DNA from: Adiantum capillus-veneris
Taxonomy: Eukaryota > Streptophyta > Polypodiopsida > Polypodiales > Pteridaceae
NCBI GenBank assembly: GCA_014529385.2
Contig: CM043952.1
Coordinates: 150,689,057 to 150,753,056, forward strand
DNA: 64,000 nt
Reading direction: 5' to 3'
Shown in pieces: positions 32,541 to 44,552 of the stretch. How positions within the stretch are numbered: the stretch's first letter is position 1; every line of letters begins with the position of its first letter. A model generated the notes under the pieces. It had not been told where the DNA came from. It did not search any database and saw only the letters and a program-made list of their open reading frames with translations. A program made the translations under genes and the position numbers.

Positions 32541-32872
32541 GGGCTTACTCCCCTTTGTGGATTGATCATATCCTCAGGGCATGGCACTTCCTTATACTCT
32601 ATGTGCCAGCTCTCATTCATCGCATCACTCCCACGGGGGATTTGTTACCATATACATGTGGTAGTGATGTGTGTGAACACACTTAAGACCGCGGGGGCAT
32701 TTTTTCCCTCACTAAGAAGTTTTTTTCCCCCGTGCATTGTATATACACCCATCACTCTATGCCTAACTTATCTTTCCATTACACACTAAGTAATACACTC
32801 TCTGTTGTGTGCCTTGAGCTTCCTTTGTCTTCTCGAAGCTGTGTGTGTTCTCTTAGAACCCTAATTCCAACA

Positions 32873-33400
32873 ACCATAACCAAATTCTCAAACCATAACC
32901 ATAACCTTAAGCGGATTCCAAAACTATAACCATAACCAAATTCTCAAACCATAACCATAACCTTAAGCGGATTTCAAAACCATAACCATAACCGTAAGCG
33001 GGTTCCAAAACCCTAACCATAACCAAATTCTCAAACCATAAGCATAACCTTAAGTGGATTCCAAAACCATAACCATAACCTTAAGCGAGTTCCAAAACCA
33101 TAACCATAACCTTAAGCGAGTTCCAAAACCATAACCATAACCAAATTCTCAAATCAAAACCATAATCAAATTCTCAAACCATAACCATAATCTTAAGCAA
33201 TTTCCAAAACCATAACCATAACCATAGCCTTAAGCGAATTTCAAAGTCATAACCATAACCAAATTCCCAAACCATAACCATAACATGATTTCAAAACCAT
33301 AGCCATAACCAAATCCAAAACCTTAACCACAACCATAACACGATCAAAACCATCACCATAACCATAACAATCTTCATAATCATAACCAAAACCAAAACTG
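32873..33400 (+). repeat. AACCATAACC minisatellite, right part
   Basis: This continues the left block. Units alternate AAACCATAACCATAACC with CTTAAGCGGATTCC or AAATTCTC spacers and decay towards 33400. No gene is present. Confidence 0.85.
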
Positions 33401-33851
33401 AACATATATGAATATATCTAAAACCATGGCTACCGTATCAAAGTATACATGAACCAAAAACATAAATAGAACTAGCTATACATCAACATGTCTCGATGAA
33501 AATATATACATAGAATATAATGATCAAGATAAGGCCTCCCAATTGACGGTCTCTCCCTAATCATGAAGTTGCAGGAGAATAGTTAATAGTCCATGATTGA
33601 ATCCATATTTCTCTTCTCTACCCATCGGAGGATGCTTCATGGCAAGCTCCTATAATATAAGCACATAACCATAAGATAAACATTAGAAAAACATATGTAC
33701 ATATGCTATTTAAATAGTGTATGACACTTACAAACTCATGTCAAAGAGTCTCGTATCCTTCATTCCCAAGATGAGAAGATCCTACAGACTCCATGCATGC
33801 TCTGGTTGCATCTTGCTATTGCTAAAATCTATCTGGATGCTCTTGTGCCTC

Positions 33852-35191
33852 TCACGTGATCCCTGTCCACTCCTCTACGTACAACCATGCCGGGTTTGGG
33901 TCATTAATCTTGTATCTGTTTTGTGCCTCTGATCGACAATGTGACATCATCGTAATAGCCACACCCAAGACCCAGTCATTGGAGATTGGATCATACCCAT
34001 CTGCTAGCATGTACTCTCTATGAATAGCATCAGTGATTAACACTTTCTCTCCTTATCCTGAGCATCCCAATGCTCCATCACAGAATACCCAAACTGCACC
34101 GTACAAAGTTGGTGAACCCTATGTCACATGGCCTTTGCAGCCCTATCCATAACTGGCGCCCAATCCGTGGTCTTGTACACCTTGCTAGGCTCAACTCATG
34201 TGATCCCCAAGGTGTACGTGGTGTTCTAAGTGGTCTATTGAAGAGAGAGGTGGATGCTCTCTCAAAAATGTGGACGCATCAGTAGAACCACCACCGCCAC
34301 CACCTAAACAATGAGACCTGCATTGTCTCCGAGAAGAATGAGAGAGCGTAGTCTTTGGTGTATCTTGACCAGTCGGTGTAACTGGGACACTTGTCAAAGG
34401 TGTGACACCACCGGTCAGTGTGACTAGAAGGCTAGTCTAAGGGATTGGAGCAATTGTATATGGTCTAGAAGGACCAGCTCTCCAAAACTGCTATGCATAT
34501 GCACACTAATGTGACAAAAAGTATGAGAAAAAGTACACATATGCTCAGACGAAATGCTAGCTGGAGTAACTAGAAAATTAAATCCGGGAGAGTATGGCTC
34601 CTCCATAATCGGGGCATCCCTGGGTCAATTGAACACAAGAACTCACTAATAAAAACAAGAGACTCTTGCACAAGCCATCCCTTGGGTATGGTATCCACAG
34701 GGCAAGCCCTTTGACGAACGAAACCCTTTTAACGTCTTCATGAATCTCTCCAAGAAGAACATCTAGCTATAATAGACCATTTGAGCTATTGCAGCTTCAT
34801 CAACCACATGCACAAGTAAATGCATTTGGATAGTAAGAATGTTGGTTGGAAAATACTTCTCCACCATACACACTACCTCTATAGCATTTAAGCAAGCTAC
34901 ATCTATGTTGTCTCTTTTGATCTCTTTTGATGAGATCCAATGCACTAACTCACTAATCTTGTAAATTGTGTTTCTATGTCATCTATCAAACAATCTTTGA
35001 TGGCAATTGGTAAGATAAATTGTAAAAATTTGATGACCAATCCTCTCCTGACCATGAGATTGATAATGCAGACCTTGTAGTTGTTCTACGGGAAAAAGGC
35101 CGTTATTGCATATATGTTGATCACAAATCTTTTGTTTTTGAAAGATTTGATGCTTACATAGCATACAAGGGCATGCCATCCTATCGTCCAT
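33852..35191 (-). pseudogene. CACTA (TNP2-type) transposase, heavily deleted
   Basis: In minus-strand order: a Cys-rich N-terminal domain (35191-34979, MDDRMACPCMLCKHQ) like the Transpos_assoc domain; then a DUF4218-like part (VEKYFPTNILTIQMHLLVHV near 34860-34780, ERFMKTLKGF and IPKGWLVQESLVFISEF to about 34640); then Pro/Ser-rich and uncharacterised C-terminal fragments to 33852. The catalytic Transposase_21 core is missing between the first two parts. Stops are frequent. This domain order is standard for plant En/Spm-CACTA TNP2 proteins. Confidence 0.7.
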
Positions 35192-35289
35192 ATTTAATCT
35201 AAAGATTGCGAAATAATTTAACTAATAGTGAGTGCACATGGCTCGACTGTTATTAGAGCGTATAACAATTAACACATAAATTTGAACAA

Positions 35290-35520
35290 ATGTCTAGCTA
35301 GCCCTAAGCGGACCACATACCAACCATAAACGTCTTTGCACGGCCAATCCTAATCAACCAAACCAAAAGCCGCTAGCCCCAATCGGCTAGACCATAAGCG
35401 TCTTCACAAGGCCAACCCTAATCGGCCAAACCAAAATCCGCTAGCCCTAATCGGCCAAACCAGAAGCATCTTTGCATGGCCAACCCTAATTGGACAAACC
35501 AAAAGTAGATAACAATGTAA
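35290..35520 (+). repeat. Short imperfect repeats with CTAATCGGCCAAACC
   Basis: Five or so diverged units of about 45-50 bases (CCAACCCTAATCGGCCAAACC plus AAAAGCGTCTTCACAAGG) lie upstream of the CACTA transposase remnant. Related CTAAGCGG motifs recur at 44690-44735. They may be subterminal repeats of the CACTA element. Confidence 0.6.
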
Positions 35521-35686
35521 ATTATCTCACATTCTCTAGCCATGCCTGATCCCCACACGTGTTAGTCTAGAGGTGCACAAAGATCAAAACCACGGGTTAT
35601 ACTTTTGTCTTTGTTGGTCAATGCCTATAGTCGTGGGTGCGACATAAGTACACACCCACGTCTACATGACAATGCATTTAGATCCA

Positions 35687-37283
35687 TGTAACATTTAATG
35701 GTCTAGTAACTTGTGTGTAGCAGAAAATAGCATGAACATAGTGAGCATTTCATTAGAATAGCTTCCTAATGAGAATAACAAGAGTGCTTGGGTGGAGAGA
35801 GCAACAAAAAGCATAACACCTAGTTAGATAGCATGAACAATACTTCAAAAGAGAGAGAAATTAAGCAATTGACAACAATTGAGGACCGGATTTGCATTGA
35901 GCCAGTCCCCCCTCCAAAAGGCTTTGTATTATGGTTTCTCCCATCAAGAGAGACATTTTACAATACAATTCTTTGTGTTCATTCAATACTAGCTAGTGCA
36001 ATGAAGATGGAAACTTCATGCACTAAGCAAAACACTTATCAAACACAACATCAATTCCCTCACGGTCTCAGACCCAATACCTCACACACCTTCGAATATG
36101 GTGAGAGCTAGCGGGGTACGAGAGTAGATTGAGAGGAAGAAGGAGTATTCTTACGAGAAAGATGTACATCTCCTCACATAATCACTCATATTAGCATAGC
36201 TTAGCTTAGTAATTAGCATGGTAGAGGAGATGAGCATGCATTGAAGCTTGGCTCTTGGTTGGATTTGCATCACAAAGCCAAGAGTTGTTGGTGTAGGCAT
36301 CCCTTCTCACAAGCTTGGAGTAGGTGGTAAGCTTTCCATTAAAGCTTGAGAAGGAGAGAGAGTCTTCTTTGCTTCACACATGAGATTGTGTGAGTGTGTG
36401 TGTGTGTGTGATAATGCCTTGCAAAAATCAGCCCCCTCTCTCTCTTGGTCGAACCCCCTTGCTAAATGCTCATGCTACAGCCCTATTGGACCTCCCCAGG
36501 CCTAGCCAATTGAAATTAAGCAGCATAAGTGATAGCCTTCTAACATGTGTACCCCTTTCCTCTTTTGTGAGAGCTTTAGGTAATTAATAAATGCAACTAA
36601 ACTCTCATTGGACCCCTTTGCCTCCTGGCCAATAGGAATCAGGCAAGCCATTGGGCTGCTGAATGCTCATTGGTCCCCTTGGGAGACTGTCCAATAGTCT
36701 TCTAGAGAGCTTAATTCTTATTGGTTCTTTTATTAAGTGTTTTTTAATTAATTAAACTAGATTTACCCTAGCCTAATTCTCATTGGTCCACCTCCATGAC
36801 CATCCAATAGGATTTGAGTACACCTTGTGGGCATCTAGCCTAGGGAGCGGACATGTGTCCCTCTTTCCCCTTGTGTACAAATGAAGCTTGTGAGTGTGTG
36901 TGGGTGTTTCTCTCTCATCCCCTACTTCTTGGGCTCGGCCCCTCCTATGTAGGGCTTGACAAAGACTTTTTGGGACACACTCAAAGCATCCAATTCTCCT
37001 AATGTTTGATCTTTGGACACAACCTTTGACTTTTGGAACCTTAGCATTTTGGAAGTCTTAATGGGCTGAACCTTAGGTCTTTAGAGCCCATTGTTGCACA
37101 TAGCTCTTTTGCAGATGGCCCCCACCTTTGGATCCCTATTTTCCCTCAATTGGATCCCTACTGTGGCCGGTCTGCTAGCTTAACCAATATTCTAGCTTTT
37201 TCTCCCTTGGCACTCCCCATATTAAATGATCGGTTTAACATGAGAAAATCATTTAGGAGAATTAGAAATTGATTATTATGACA
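35687..37283 (-). repeat. Element H 3' LTR
   Basis: It matches 42959-44552 closely, with a longer GT run near 36392 as the most visible change. Short ORFs in it recur in the other LTR and are not genes. Confidence 0.92.
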
Positions 37284-37659
37284 TTACCTCTCTCTTGAAA
37301 TCATAGTCATCCTCGACTATGGAGTAGAGAAGATAAAGCATATTCATTAGTCCTTTTTGTAGCGGGTAGAGGATCCCTATGTTACCTTACGACATCGTTC
37401 TAGAATGGATGACTAGTCCATTTGGTGCTTGAGAGCCTAAGCTGTCGCAAGCATGTCTGCACATTATTCCTATCAGTCTTCCATAGTAGAGTGACAAGCT
37501 CTACTTGGTGTTCGGGAGACGTCGTCTCCGCAAACTTGATCTAAGCATGCATACTACTTCATTTTTGTGCACAATAAAGAAAAAGAGAGTCTTATAAGAC
37601 AAAAACTTTGTTCATTTTAAACATTTGTACATTTGCTTACTCTAGGGAAACATTGTAAG

Positions 37660-38057
37660 CATTGACAAGGCTTAGGTTATCCTTTAATTGTATGCCTTGC
37701 ATCCATCTAGCATCTTCAAAAGGATAATTCTTAAACTTAATAAGATATTGTCGGATAGTCTTACCGCCTCTTAGTACCTTGTCTTCATGTCGGAGAATGG
37801 ACTCGGGCTGCAGCATCTCTTCTTGGTCCTCGATCTCCGGTGGGTCTTCAATAGTTGGTTCTTGAGGTGCTCTCCTTTGTAAGGTTTAGTAGGCTCACAT
37901 GGAAAGCATTGTGTATGAGCCAATGACTGGGCAACTTGAGTTGATAGGCCCTCTCATTGATTGGCCTAAGAATCTGGAAGGGACCATAGTACCTTTTTGC
38001 TAACTTAGTATAGTACTTTTGGTGTCCCGTAGGATTCTTGCATGTCGTGTTCCTTAA
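37660..38057 (-). pseudogene. Element H integrase C-terminus and chromodomain
   Basis: Minus-strand codons after the stop at 38058 read [20 protein letters not shown], then HNAFHVSLL, an acidic linker with a likely small indel near 37870, and the chromodomain IRQYLIKFKNYPFEDARWMQ. The stop at 38058 follows LKFPKA and is TGA, which could derive from CGA by one transition. Confidence 0.8.
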
Positions 38058-39512
38058 TCAAGCCTTGGGAAATTTTAATAAGACCGAATCATTTTCTTTA
38101 AAGGCTTGGGCTCTTATGTTCTTGTCAGCAACAGCCTTTTGCCTTTGCTGTGAGATAGAGATAGCATCCTTAATCTTTTGGAATGATTCTTTTAGGTCTC
38201 GGCTATACTCATCTGTAGCAAAGATCTTCCCGTATACCTTAAGTAGCAAGGGACTTTTTGATCTTCCCTCAATTACCTCAAAAGGTGCTTTCCCCGTGGA
38301 AGTATGTACAGTGTTATTGTAGGCATACTCCACTAAGGGTAAGTACTTCTCCCATTGGGATCTTTGATCTACTTCCGTTACATAGGCTTTTAGTAGATCG
38401 AGAATTGTTAGGCTAGCTATTTCACTTTGGCCATCCATTTGCGGGTGATAGGCCGAAGAGAAGTTTAGCCTTGTTCCTAAATTCTCAAATAGACCCTTCC
38501 AAAAATTACTGGTCATTCTAGGATCTCTATCCGACACTATGGACATTGGCAAGCCATGGTACTTGAAGATTTGTGAAATGAAGAGGGTTGCCATTTGATG
38601 GGCTTTGATAGTCTTTTTGACAGGTATAAAATGAGCTTGTTTACTGAACCTGTCCACTATCGTCCATATTCCCGTATTCCCATGGATAGACTTAGGCAAT
38701 CCAAAGATAAAATCCATGGATATGCTCTCCAATGGTGAATTAGGGATTGGCAAAGGTTGAAGCAATACAGGTTGCTTCCCTCTATCAAACTTCGTCTTTT
38801 GGCATACCACACATTTAGAAACATACTCTTGTATGTTTGTTTTTATGGTAGGCCAATAGAAATATGTTTCAATCCCCTTTAGGGTAGACTGAATCCCTCT
38901 ATGCACTGCATAAGGAGGAGCATGAGATTCATACATTACTTTCTCACGTAGTGAGCTAGTAACACATAGTCTATTGCTGTAGAGAAGATAACCATCTTGT
39001 AAAGTAAATGGTTCCTCTTTCTTCTCTAGTGCAAGGGCTGAAATCACATCTCTAAAATTGGGATCAATAGCATACTCATCTATCATAGAAGATAGATCGT
39101 TGTGATTTGCTAAGGAAACCGCATCCACTCTCGGCCCTCTTGAGAGTGCATTGGCTACTTGATTATGCTTGCCAGCAATGTGAGCAATATGAAAATGAAA
39201 TTGTGAAAGGAAATTTGCCCACCTCATTTGTTTGTCGAAGAGCTTGGTCTGTGTCATGAAGTACTTAAGACTTTGGTGATCCGTTCGCAGAATGAAAGGA
39301 GTCCCCAATAAATAGTGCTTCCATGAGTCTAAGGCATGTAGAAATGTGAGGACTTCCTTCTCATATATGCCTAGAGCTTGCTCAACAGGGTCGAGCCTTC
39401 GACTTTCATAGCCTATAGTGTGCCCTTCTTGAAGCAAAACAGCTCCAAGGCAATCACCACAAGAATCACATTGGACCTCAAATGGCTTTGAGAGATCCGG
39501 TAGTGTAAGCAA
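38058..39512 (-). CDS. Element H RNase H and integrase (open segment)
   Basis: The 484-residue frame covers RNase H (VQCDSCGDCLGAVLLQ, RTDHQSLKYFM) and integrase. The zinc region is HRGIQSTLKGIE with CVVCQKTKF. The core triad is visible as D of MDFIFGLP, D of SDRD and E of GQSEIAS. It is an internal part of a gag-pol polyprotein, so its first Met is not a real start. Upstream, a stop in the CAY-RRF segment near 39630 and a frameshift near 39780 separate it from RT. Confidence 0.85.
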   Translation of the reverse strand: MLTLPDLSKPFEVQCDSCGDCLGAVLLQEGHTIGYESRRLDPVEQALGIYEKEVLTFLHALDSWKHYLLGTPFILRTDHQSLKYFMTQTKLFDKQMRWANFLSQFHFHIAHIAGKHNQVANALSRGPRVDAVSLANHNDLSSMIDEYAIDPNFRDVISALALEKKEEPFTLQDGYLLYSNRLCVTSSLREKVMYESHAPPYAVHRGIQSTLKGIETYFYWPTIKTNIQEYVSKCVVCQKTKFDRGKQPVLLQPLPIPNSPLESISMDFIFGLPKSIHGNTGIWTIVDRFSKQAHFIPVKKTIKAHQMATLFISQIFKYHGLPMSIVSDRDPRMTSNFWKGLFENLGTRLNFSSAYHPQMDGQSEIASLTILDLLKAYVTEVDQRSQWEKYLPLVEYAYNNTVHTSTGKAPFEVIEGRSKSPLLLKVYGKIFATDEYSRDLKESFQKIKDAISISQQRQKAVADKNIRAQAFKENDSVLLKFPKA

Positions 39513-39757
39513 AGGTTGCGAGATAAGCTTTTCGAAAGCATTGTTCTCCTTGGCAGACCATGTGTACCTAATGTTTTTCTTTGTTAGGTCATGTAATGGT
39601 TCTGCTATTAGTGAGAACTTTTCTATGAAGCGTCTCTAGTATGCGCACATACCTATAAAGCTTCTTAACTCATGAAGATTCCTTGGTTTAGGCCATCCTT
39701 TTATTACCTCTAACTTTGATGGATCCATTTGGATGCCATCTTGAGAGATAATGTGAC

Positions 39758-40615
39758 CTAAATACTGAATCTCTTGCAAGAAAATTCACTTTTCTTTCGA
39801 TTAACATAAAGTTTATTCTCTCTTAGAACTTGAAATATTACCTGGAGGTGTTGCTTGTGTTCGTCTAATGAATTAGAGTAGATGATGATATCATCAAAGA
39901 ACACTCCAGTAAAGGTTCGGTGAGGCCTGAATAGCTTCTCCATCAAGCAGTTGAATGTGGCTGGTGCATTGGTCAAGCCAAAAGGCATGACAATGTATTT
40001 GTAAAGACCAAACGTAGTGCGAAATGCAGTCTTTAAAATATCTTGATCAACTATCCTTATTTGATGATAGCCACTTTTTAGGTCAATCCTGTTGAAGTAG
40101 GTGGACCCTTGTAGCTTATCAAATAGGTCTTCTACTCGTGGAACGGGAAACCTATTTTTGATAGTGATCCTATTTAGTGCTCTATAGTCGACACACATAC
40201 GATATGTGCCGTCTTTCTTTTGCACTAGTAGCACAGGAGAACAAAATGGAGATGAGCTAGGCCTAACCATGCCCTTCTCAACTAACTAACGCACTTGCCA
40301 CATAATCTCCTCTTGTTGAGCTTGAGAAACTCTATAAGGAGGTTTGTTAGGCGGTGAACTTCTTGGAAGAAGTTCAATTGCATGGTCATCATTACCTCGT
40401 TTAGGAGGTAGCTCACAAGGGATGTCGTCAAAGACATCCTGAAACCCCTTGAGAAAATTAGATAACTCTAATTCCTTTTGATTGTGTATATTTTCTTTTG
40501 ATAAAACATTGGGTTCAATTTGAGAATCTTTAACAAAAATCATGTACACGGAAATAGAGGTCTTTATTGACTTGTTGAAAGCTTGTGTATGTACAATGGG
40601 TATAGTGTTATCCAT
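39758..40615 (-). pseudogene. Element H reverse transcriptase
   Basis: RT landmarks are the entry PYRVSQAQQEEIMWQV (before a TAG near 40283), SSPFCSPVLLVQKKDG, CVDYRALN, FNRIDLKSGYHQIRI, VMPFGLTNAPATF and the active site GVFFDDIIIYS. The frame is shared with gag upstream. It ends near 39758 after KKSEF, where a frameshift disrupts the thumb region. Confidence 0.85.
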
Positions 40616-40630
40616 TTCCTTAGCATCTAT

Positions 40631-42547
40631 TTACATATCTTTTTCCCTGAACTTAAAGGAGATTCTCCTTTCAGGGAATTTAACATTGGCAGCCATGCGA
40701 TCAAACCATGGTGCCCCTAGGATTACATCCTCATGCTTGAGAGGAGAGATAAAGAAGTCCTCTTTGTCCACATAGCTTTGGACATGGAGCCTCAATTTCT
40801 CGATTAAGGGAGTGACTGAAGCTTCTTGCCCCTTGAAAGCACCATCTGTGGGTAGGACATCTCTCATCTCGTAGGCTTGTATGCCTAGCTTGGTGGCCAA
40901 CTCTCTAGATATAAAATTATGAGTAGAATTAGGGTCAAAGAGAATAAAAGCATCATGTTCTCTTACCTTTCCCCAAGCATGGCATAGAGGAGACCGTTTG
41001 TGGTGAATTTCCTCCTCTTGGATTTCGACCAAGGTATCTCTAGGAAGTTCATGGCGAGTGTTCTTTTGGGGACAAGCGCGGTACGCATGCCCTTGCTCGC
41101 CGCACTTGAAACAACGGTTATACTTGCAATAACACTCAAGCTCTTCAGGAGAGAGTTTATTTTTGCCTTTATAAACTCCCTTCTCTTTAGCTTTGTTGGA
41201 GTTGCCCTTAGGAGACTTTTGGACATTGTCCTTCCCCTTAGGCTCATTGGAACCCTTGTTTTTCGTGGGCTTAGAATTTCTTTTAGCCCCTGCTTGGAAA
41301 GTGATTCGAGAGGCCACCATAGTATGGTGTATAACCGCCAATATGGTGTGTGGCCTTTGGGAGTTGACATACTCCGCCATTTCTTCAGTTAAGCCCGCGC
41401 AAAATTGTTGCTTTTGCTCTCCAAAATCCAACTTTTTGAAGACAGTGGCTTTGAGTTGTAGGTCCCAAAACTTGTCTACATATTTGTGAATGGATTCGTA
41501 AGGAGAGAGCTTTAAGCTTCGCCATTGGATGAGTACTTTGTCTTTGGCATCGGTGGCCAAAACCTGCTTCATAATGGAAGCTCTTAAAGCTTTCCATGTT
41601 CATGGAGCTTCACCGTTGGCCCGTAGGCTAAATCACCATTGCCTAGCAGACTTTTGAAAGTGCATAGCTACATGGCATAGCTTAGAGGACTCCGTGAAGC
41701 CCTCATCTCCAAACGCTGCATCGAATTGTTGGATAAAGGCCAAGACTTTGTCCGTAGCACCAAAAGTGCCATCGTAGGTAAGGAAAGAGATGCTCTTCCC
41801 TCCCTCTTTGAACTCCTTGAGCTTGGATGACCTCTTCCATGCGGCATAGGATTTCCTATGGCCTCTTCTTTTTGATGGTTCAAAGGTTGCACCATCAATT
41901 TCTTCAGAAGATGAAGAATTTGAGGAAGATGGAGAAGAGGGTGACCTCTTTCTCGCCTTGATCTTGTTGTCTTCACCATCAATTTCATAAGAGGAAGAGG
42001 ATGAAGAAGATGGAGAAGAGGGTGTCCTCTTTCTCGCCTTTTTCTTCTCTTGCTTTTTGTCATCCCTCTTTGAAGTATGGTGTGGAGAAGTATGCGATGG
42101 TCTTCTCCATTTTGGAGGCGATTGAGAGCGTTTAGCCCGCCGTCTTTGTGGAGCCATCTCCACCGAGGTGCCGGGAGACTCACTTCTTTCTTGTTCCTTT
42201 GGTGGAGGCTCTTGAGTTCTCCTTTGAGAAGGAGATGCGTCATCAAGGAGCAAATTTCTGAGCCCTTCATAGGGATCCTCTTCTTCTTCCCGAATCGGAG
42301 AGAGACCTCTTTTGGAAGTCTCACAAGGAGGCTTCCTAGGTGCTCTCTCGTCATGGTGGGGAGCTTGGAGAATCCCATGAGCACGAAGCTGCCATTGCAC
42401 TTCACTTTGGAGGGATGGATTGCCCATGGCTTGTTGAAGCCTAGAAACAAGATAGTTAACAAGCATCGGGGCATCATTAGTAGCTTGCTCATTAGCAAAA
42501 TCAAAGTTATCAACATTAATTTCACTCTCTTTACTACTGTCAGCCAT
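40631..42547 (-). pseudogene. Element H gag and protease
   Basis: One frame of about 640 codons is split by a single TGA near 41631 (after ARQW). The N-terminal half is Ser/Lys/Arg/Glu-rich with two similar KKARKRTPSSPSSS-type blocks. The capsid has FKEGGKSISFLTYDG and FIQQFDAAFGDEGF. The zinc knuckle CFKCGEQGHAYRACP is intact. The protease start reads FILFDPNSTHNFIS, with Asn where Gly of the Asp-Ser/Thr-Gly motif is usual, and a later part has HEDVILGAPWF. A stop near 40628 separates it from RT. Confidence 0.85.
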
Positions 42548-42958
42548 TCTAACAACTTTTAGGTGTAAACTTTTTAGGTGTACTTTGGCACTTCAAGCCC
42601 TAGTTGCTACTCCTCTTTACCCCTTTAGAAAAAGCACTCAAGCTAATGTACCAGTGGCTCGAATACCATTAATTGCAAGGAATACAAGAGAGGGTCGTTC
42701 AACACCAAAATAGCACCGGCTCCTGTCAAGCTTCTAATAGCTCAATAGTGGTTAAGCCGTAGGCAATCCCCGTAGGACTCTAAGACCATAGCTCTCGACG
42801 GTGATGGCCCGTTAACTACACAAAGGCAGGCGCACTGCAAGGCTGAAAAATCCCTATTCTACTTACTCACATGCAATTAATAGTACCAACCATTTATAGC
42901 TAGCTTGAGGACCTCCCTTCTTGAGCAAGAAAAGGGAAACCTTGTTCTTTGATACCAA

Positions 42959-44552
42959 TGTAACGTTTAATGGTCTAGTAACTTGTGTGTAGCGGAAAAT
43001 AGCATGAACATAGTGAGCATTTCATTAGAATAGCTTCCTAATGAGAATAACAAGAGTGCTTGGGTGGAGAGAGCAACAAAAAGCATAACACCTAGGTAGA
43101 TAGGATGAACAATACTTCAAAAGAGAGAGAAATTAAGCAATTGACAACAATTGAGGACCGGATTTGCATGGAGCCGGTCCCCCCTTCAAAAGGCTTTGTA
43201 TTATGGTTTCTCCCATCAAGAGCGACATTTTACAATACAATTCTTTGGGTGTTCCTTCAATACTAGCTAGTGCAATGAAGATGGAAACTTCATACACTAA
43301 GAAAAATACTTATCAAACACAACATCAATTCCCTCACCGTCTCAGACCCAATACCTCACACACCTTCGAAGATGGTGAGAGCTAGCGGGGTATGAGAGGA
43401 GATTGAGAGGAAGAAGGAATATTCTTACGAGAAAGATGTACATCTCCTCACATAATCACTCATATTAGCATAGCTTAGCTTAGTAATTAGCATGGTAGAG
43501 GAGATGAGCATGCATTGAAGCTTGGCTCTTGGTTGGATTTGCATCACAAAGCCAAGAGTTGTTGGTGTAGACATCCCTTCTCACAAGCTTGGAGTAGGTG
43601 GTAAGCTTTCCATTAAAGCTTGAGAAGGAGAGAGAGTCTTCTTTGCTTCACACATGAGATTGTGTGAGTGTGTGTGTGATAATGCCTTGCAAAAATCAGC
43701 CTCCTCTCTCTCTTGGTCGACCCCCCTTGCTAAATGCTCATGCTACAACCCTATTGGACCTCCCCAGGCCTAGCCAATGGAAATTAAGCAGCATAAGTGA
43801 TAGCCTTGTGACATGTGTCCCCCTTTCCCCTTTTGTGAGAGCTTTAGGTAATTAATAAATGCAACTAAACTCTCATTGGACCCCTTTGCCTCCTGGCCAA
43901 TAGGAATCAGGCAAGCCATTGGGCTGCTGAATGCTCATTGGTCCCCTTGGGAGACTGTCCAATAGTCTTCTAGAGAGATTAATTCTTATTGGTTCTTTTA
44001 TTAAGTGTTTTTGAATTAATTAAACTAGATTTACTCTAGCCTAATTCTCATTGGTCCACCTCCATGACCATCCAATAGGATTTGAGTACACCTTGTGGGC
44101 ATTTGGCCTAGGGAGCTGACATGTGTCCCTCTTTACCCTTGTGTACAAATGAAGCTTGTGAGTGTATGTGGGTGTTTCTCTCTCATCCCCTACTTCTTGG
44201 GCTCGCCCCCTCCTATGTAGGGCTTGACAAAGACTTTTTGGGACACACTCAAAGCATCCAATTCCCCTAATGTTTGATCTTTGGACACAACCTTTGACTT
44301 TTGGAACCTTAGCATTTTGGAAGTCTTAATGGGCTGAACCTTAGGGTCTTTTGAGCCCATTGTTGCACATAGCTCTTTTGCAGATGGCCCCCACCTTTGG
44401 ATCCCTATTTTCCCTCAATTGGATCCCTATTGTGGCCGGTCTGCTAGCTTAACCAATATTCTGGCTTTTTCTCCCTTGGCACTTCCCCATATTAAATGAT
44501 CAGTTTAACATGAGAAAATCATTTCGGAGAATTAGATAATGATTATATGACA
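42959..44552 (-). repeat. Element H 5' LTR
   Basis: On the plus strand it starts TGTAACGTTTAATGG one base after the primer site and ends TATGACA at 44552, next to the ATCCA target copy. Confidence 0.92.

Larger units (their letters stand above)
30551..32872 (+). mobile_element. Small Ty1/copia retrotransposon
   Basis: Short LTRs (30551-30779 and 32643-32872, about 230 bp) start TGTTA and end CCAACA. The target duplication is ACCAT on both sides (30546-30550 and 32873-32877). A degenerate primer site TTGGTATTAGATTAGG follows the 5' LTR and a G-rich tract CACGGGGGATT precedes the 3' LTR. The interior is 1.86 kb, much shorter than a full copia element, and holds gag, RT and RNase H remnants only. 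It interrupts the minisatellite. Confidence 0.9.
35687..44552 (-). mobile_element. Element H: nearly complete Ty3/gypsy chromovirus
   Basis: LTRs at 35687-37283 and 42959-44552 (about 1.6 kb) flank gag, protease, RT, RNase H, integrase and chromodomain on the minus strand. The target duplication is ATCCA (35682-35686 and 44553-44557). The primer site TGGTATCAAAG (42947-42957) is a variant of the initiator-Met type, and a purine tract AAGAGAGAGGTAA (37284-37296) precedes the 3' LTR. Gag and pol share one frame from 42547 to about 39758. Single stops and one frameshift make this copy defective. The element landed in the presumed CACTA 5' region. Confidence 0.92.

Noticed and set aside
30270-33400. 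True telomeric repeat or internal telomere
   Set aside because: The unit is AACCATAACC with spacers, not the plant CCCTAAA repeat, and it is interrupted by a transposon far from any end.
36390-36420. Coding start in the GT-rich tract
   Set aside because: It is a variable (GT)n in the H LTR; the other LTR has a shorter run.
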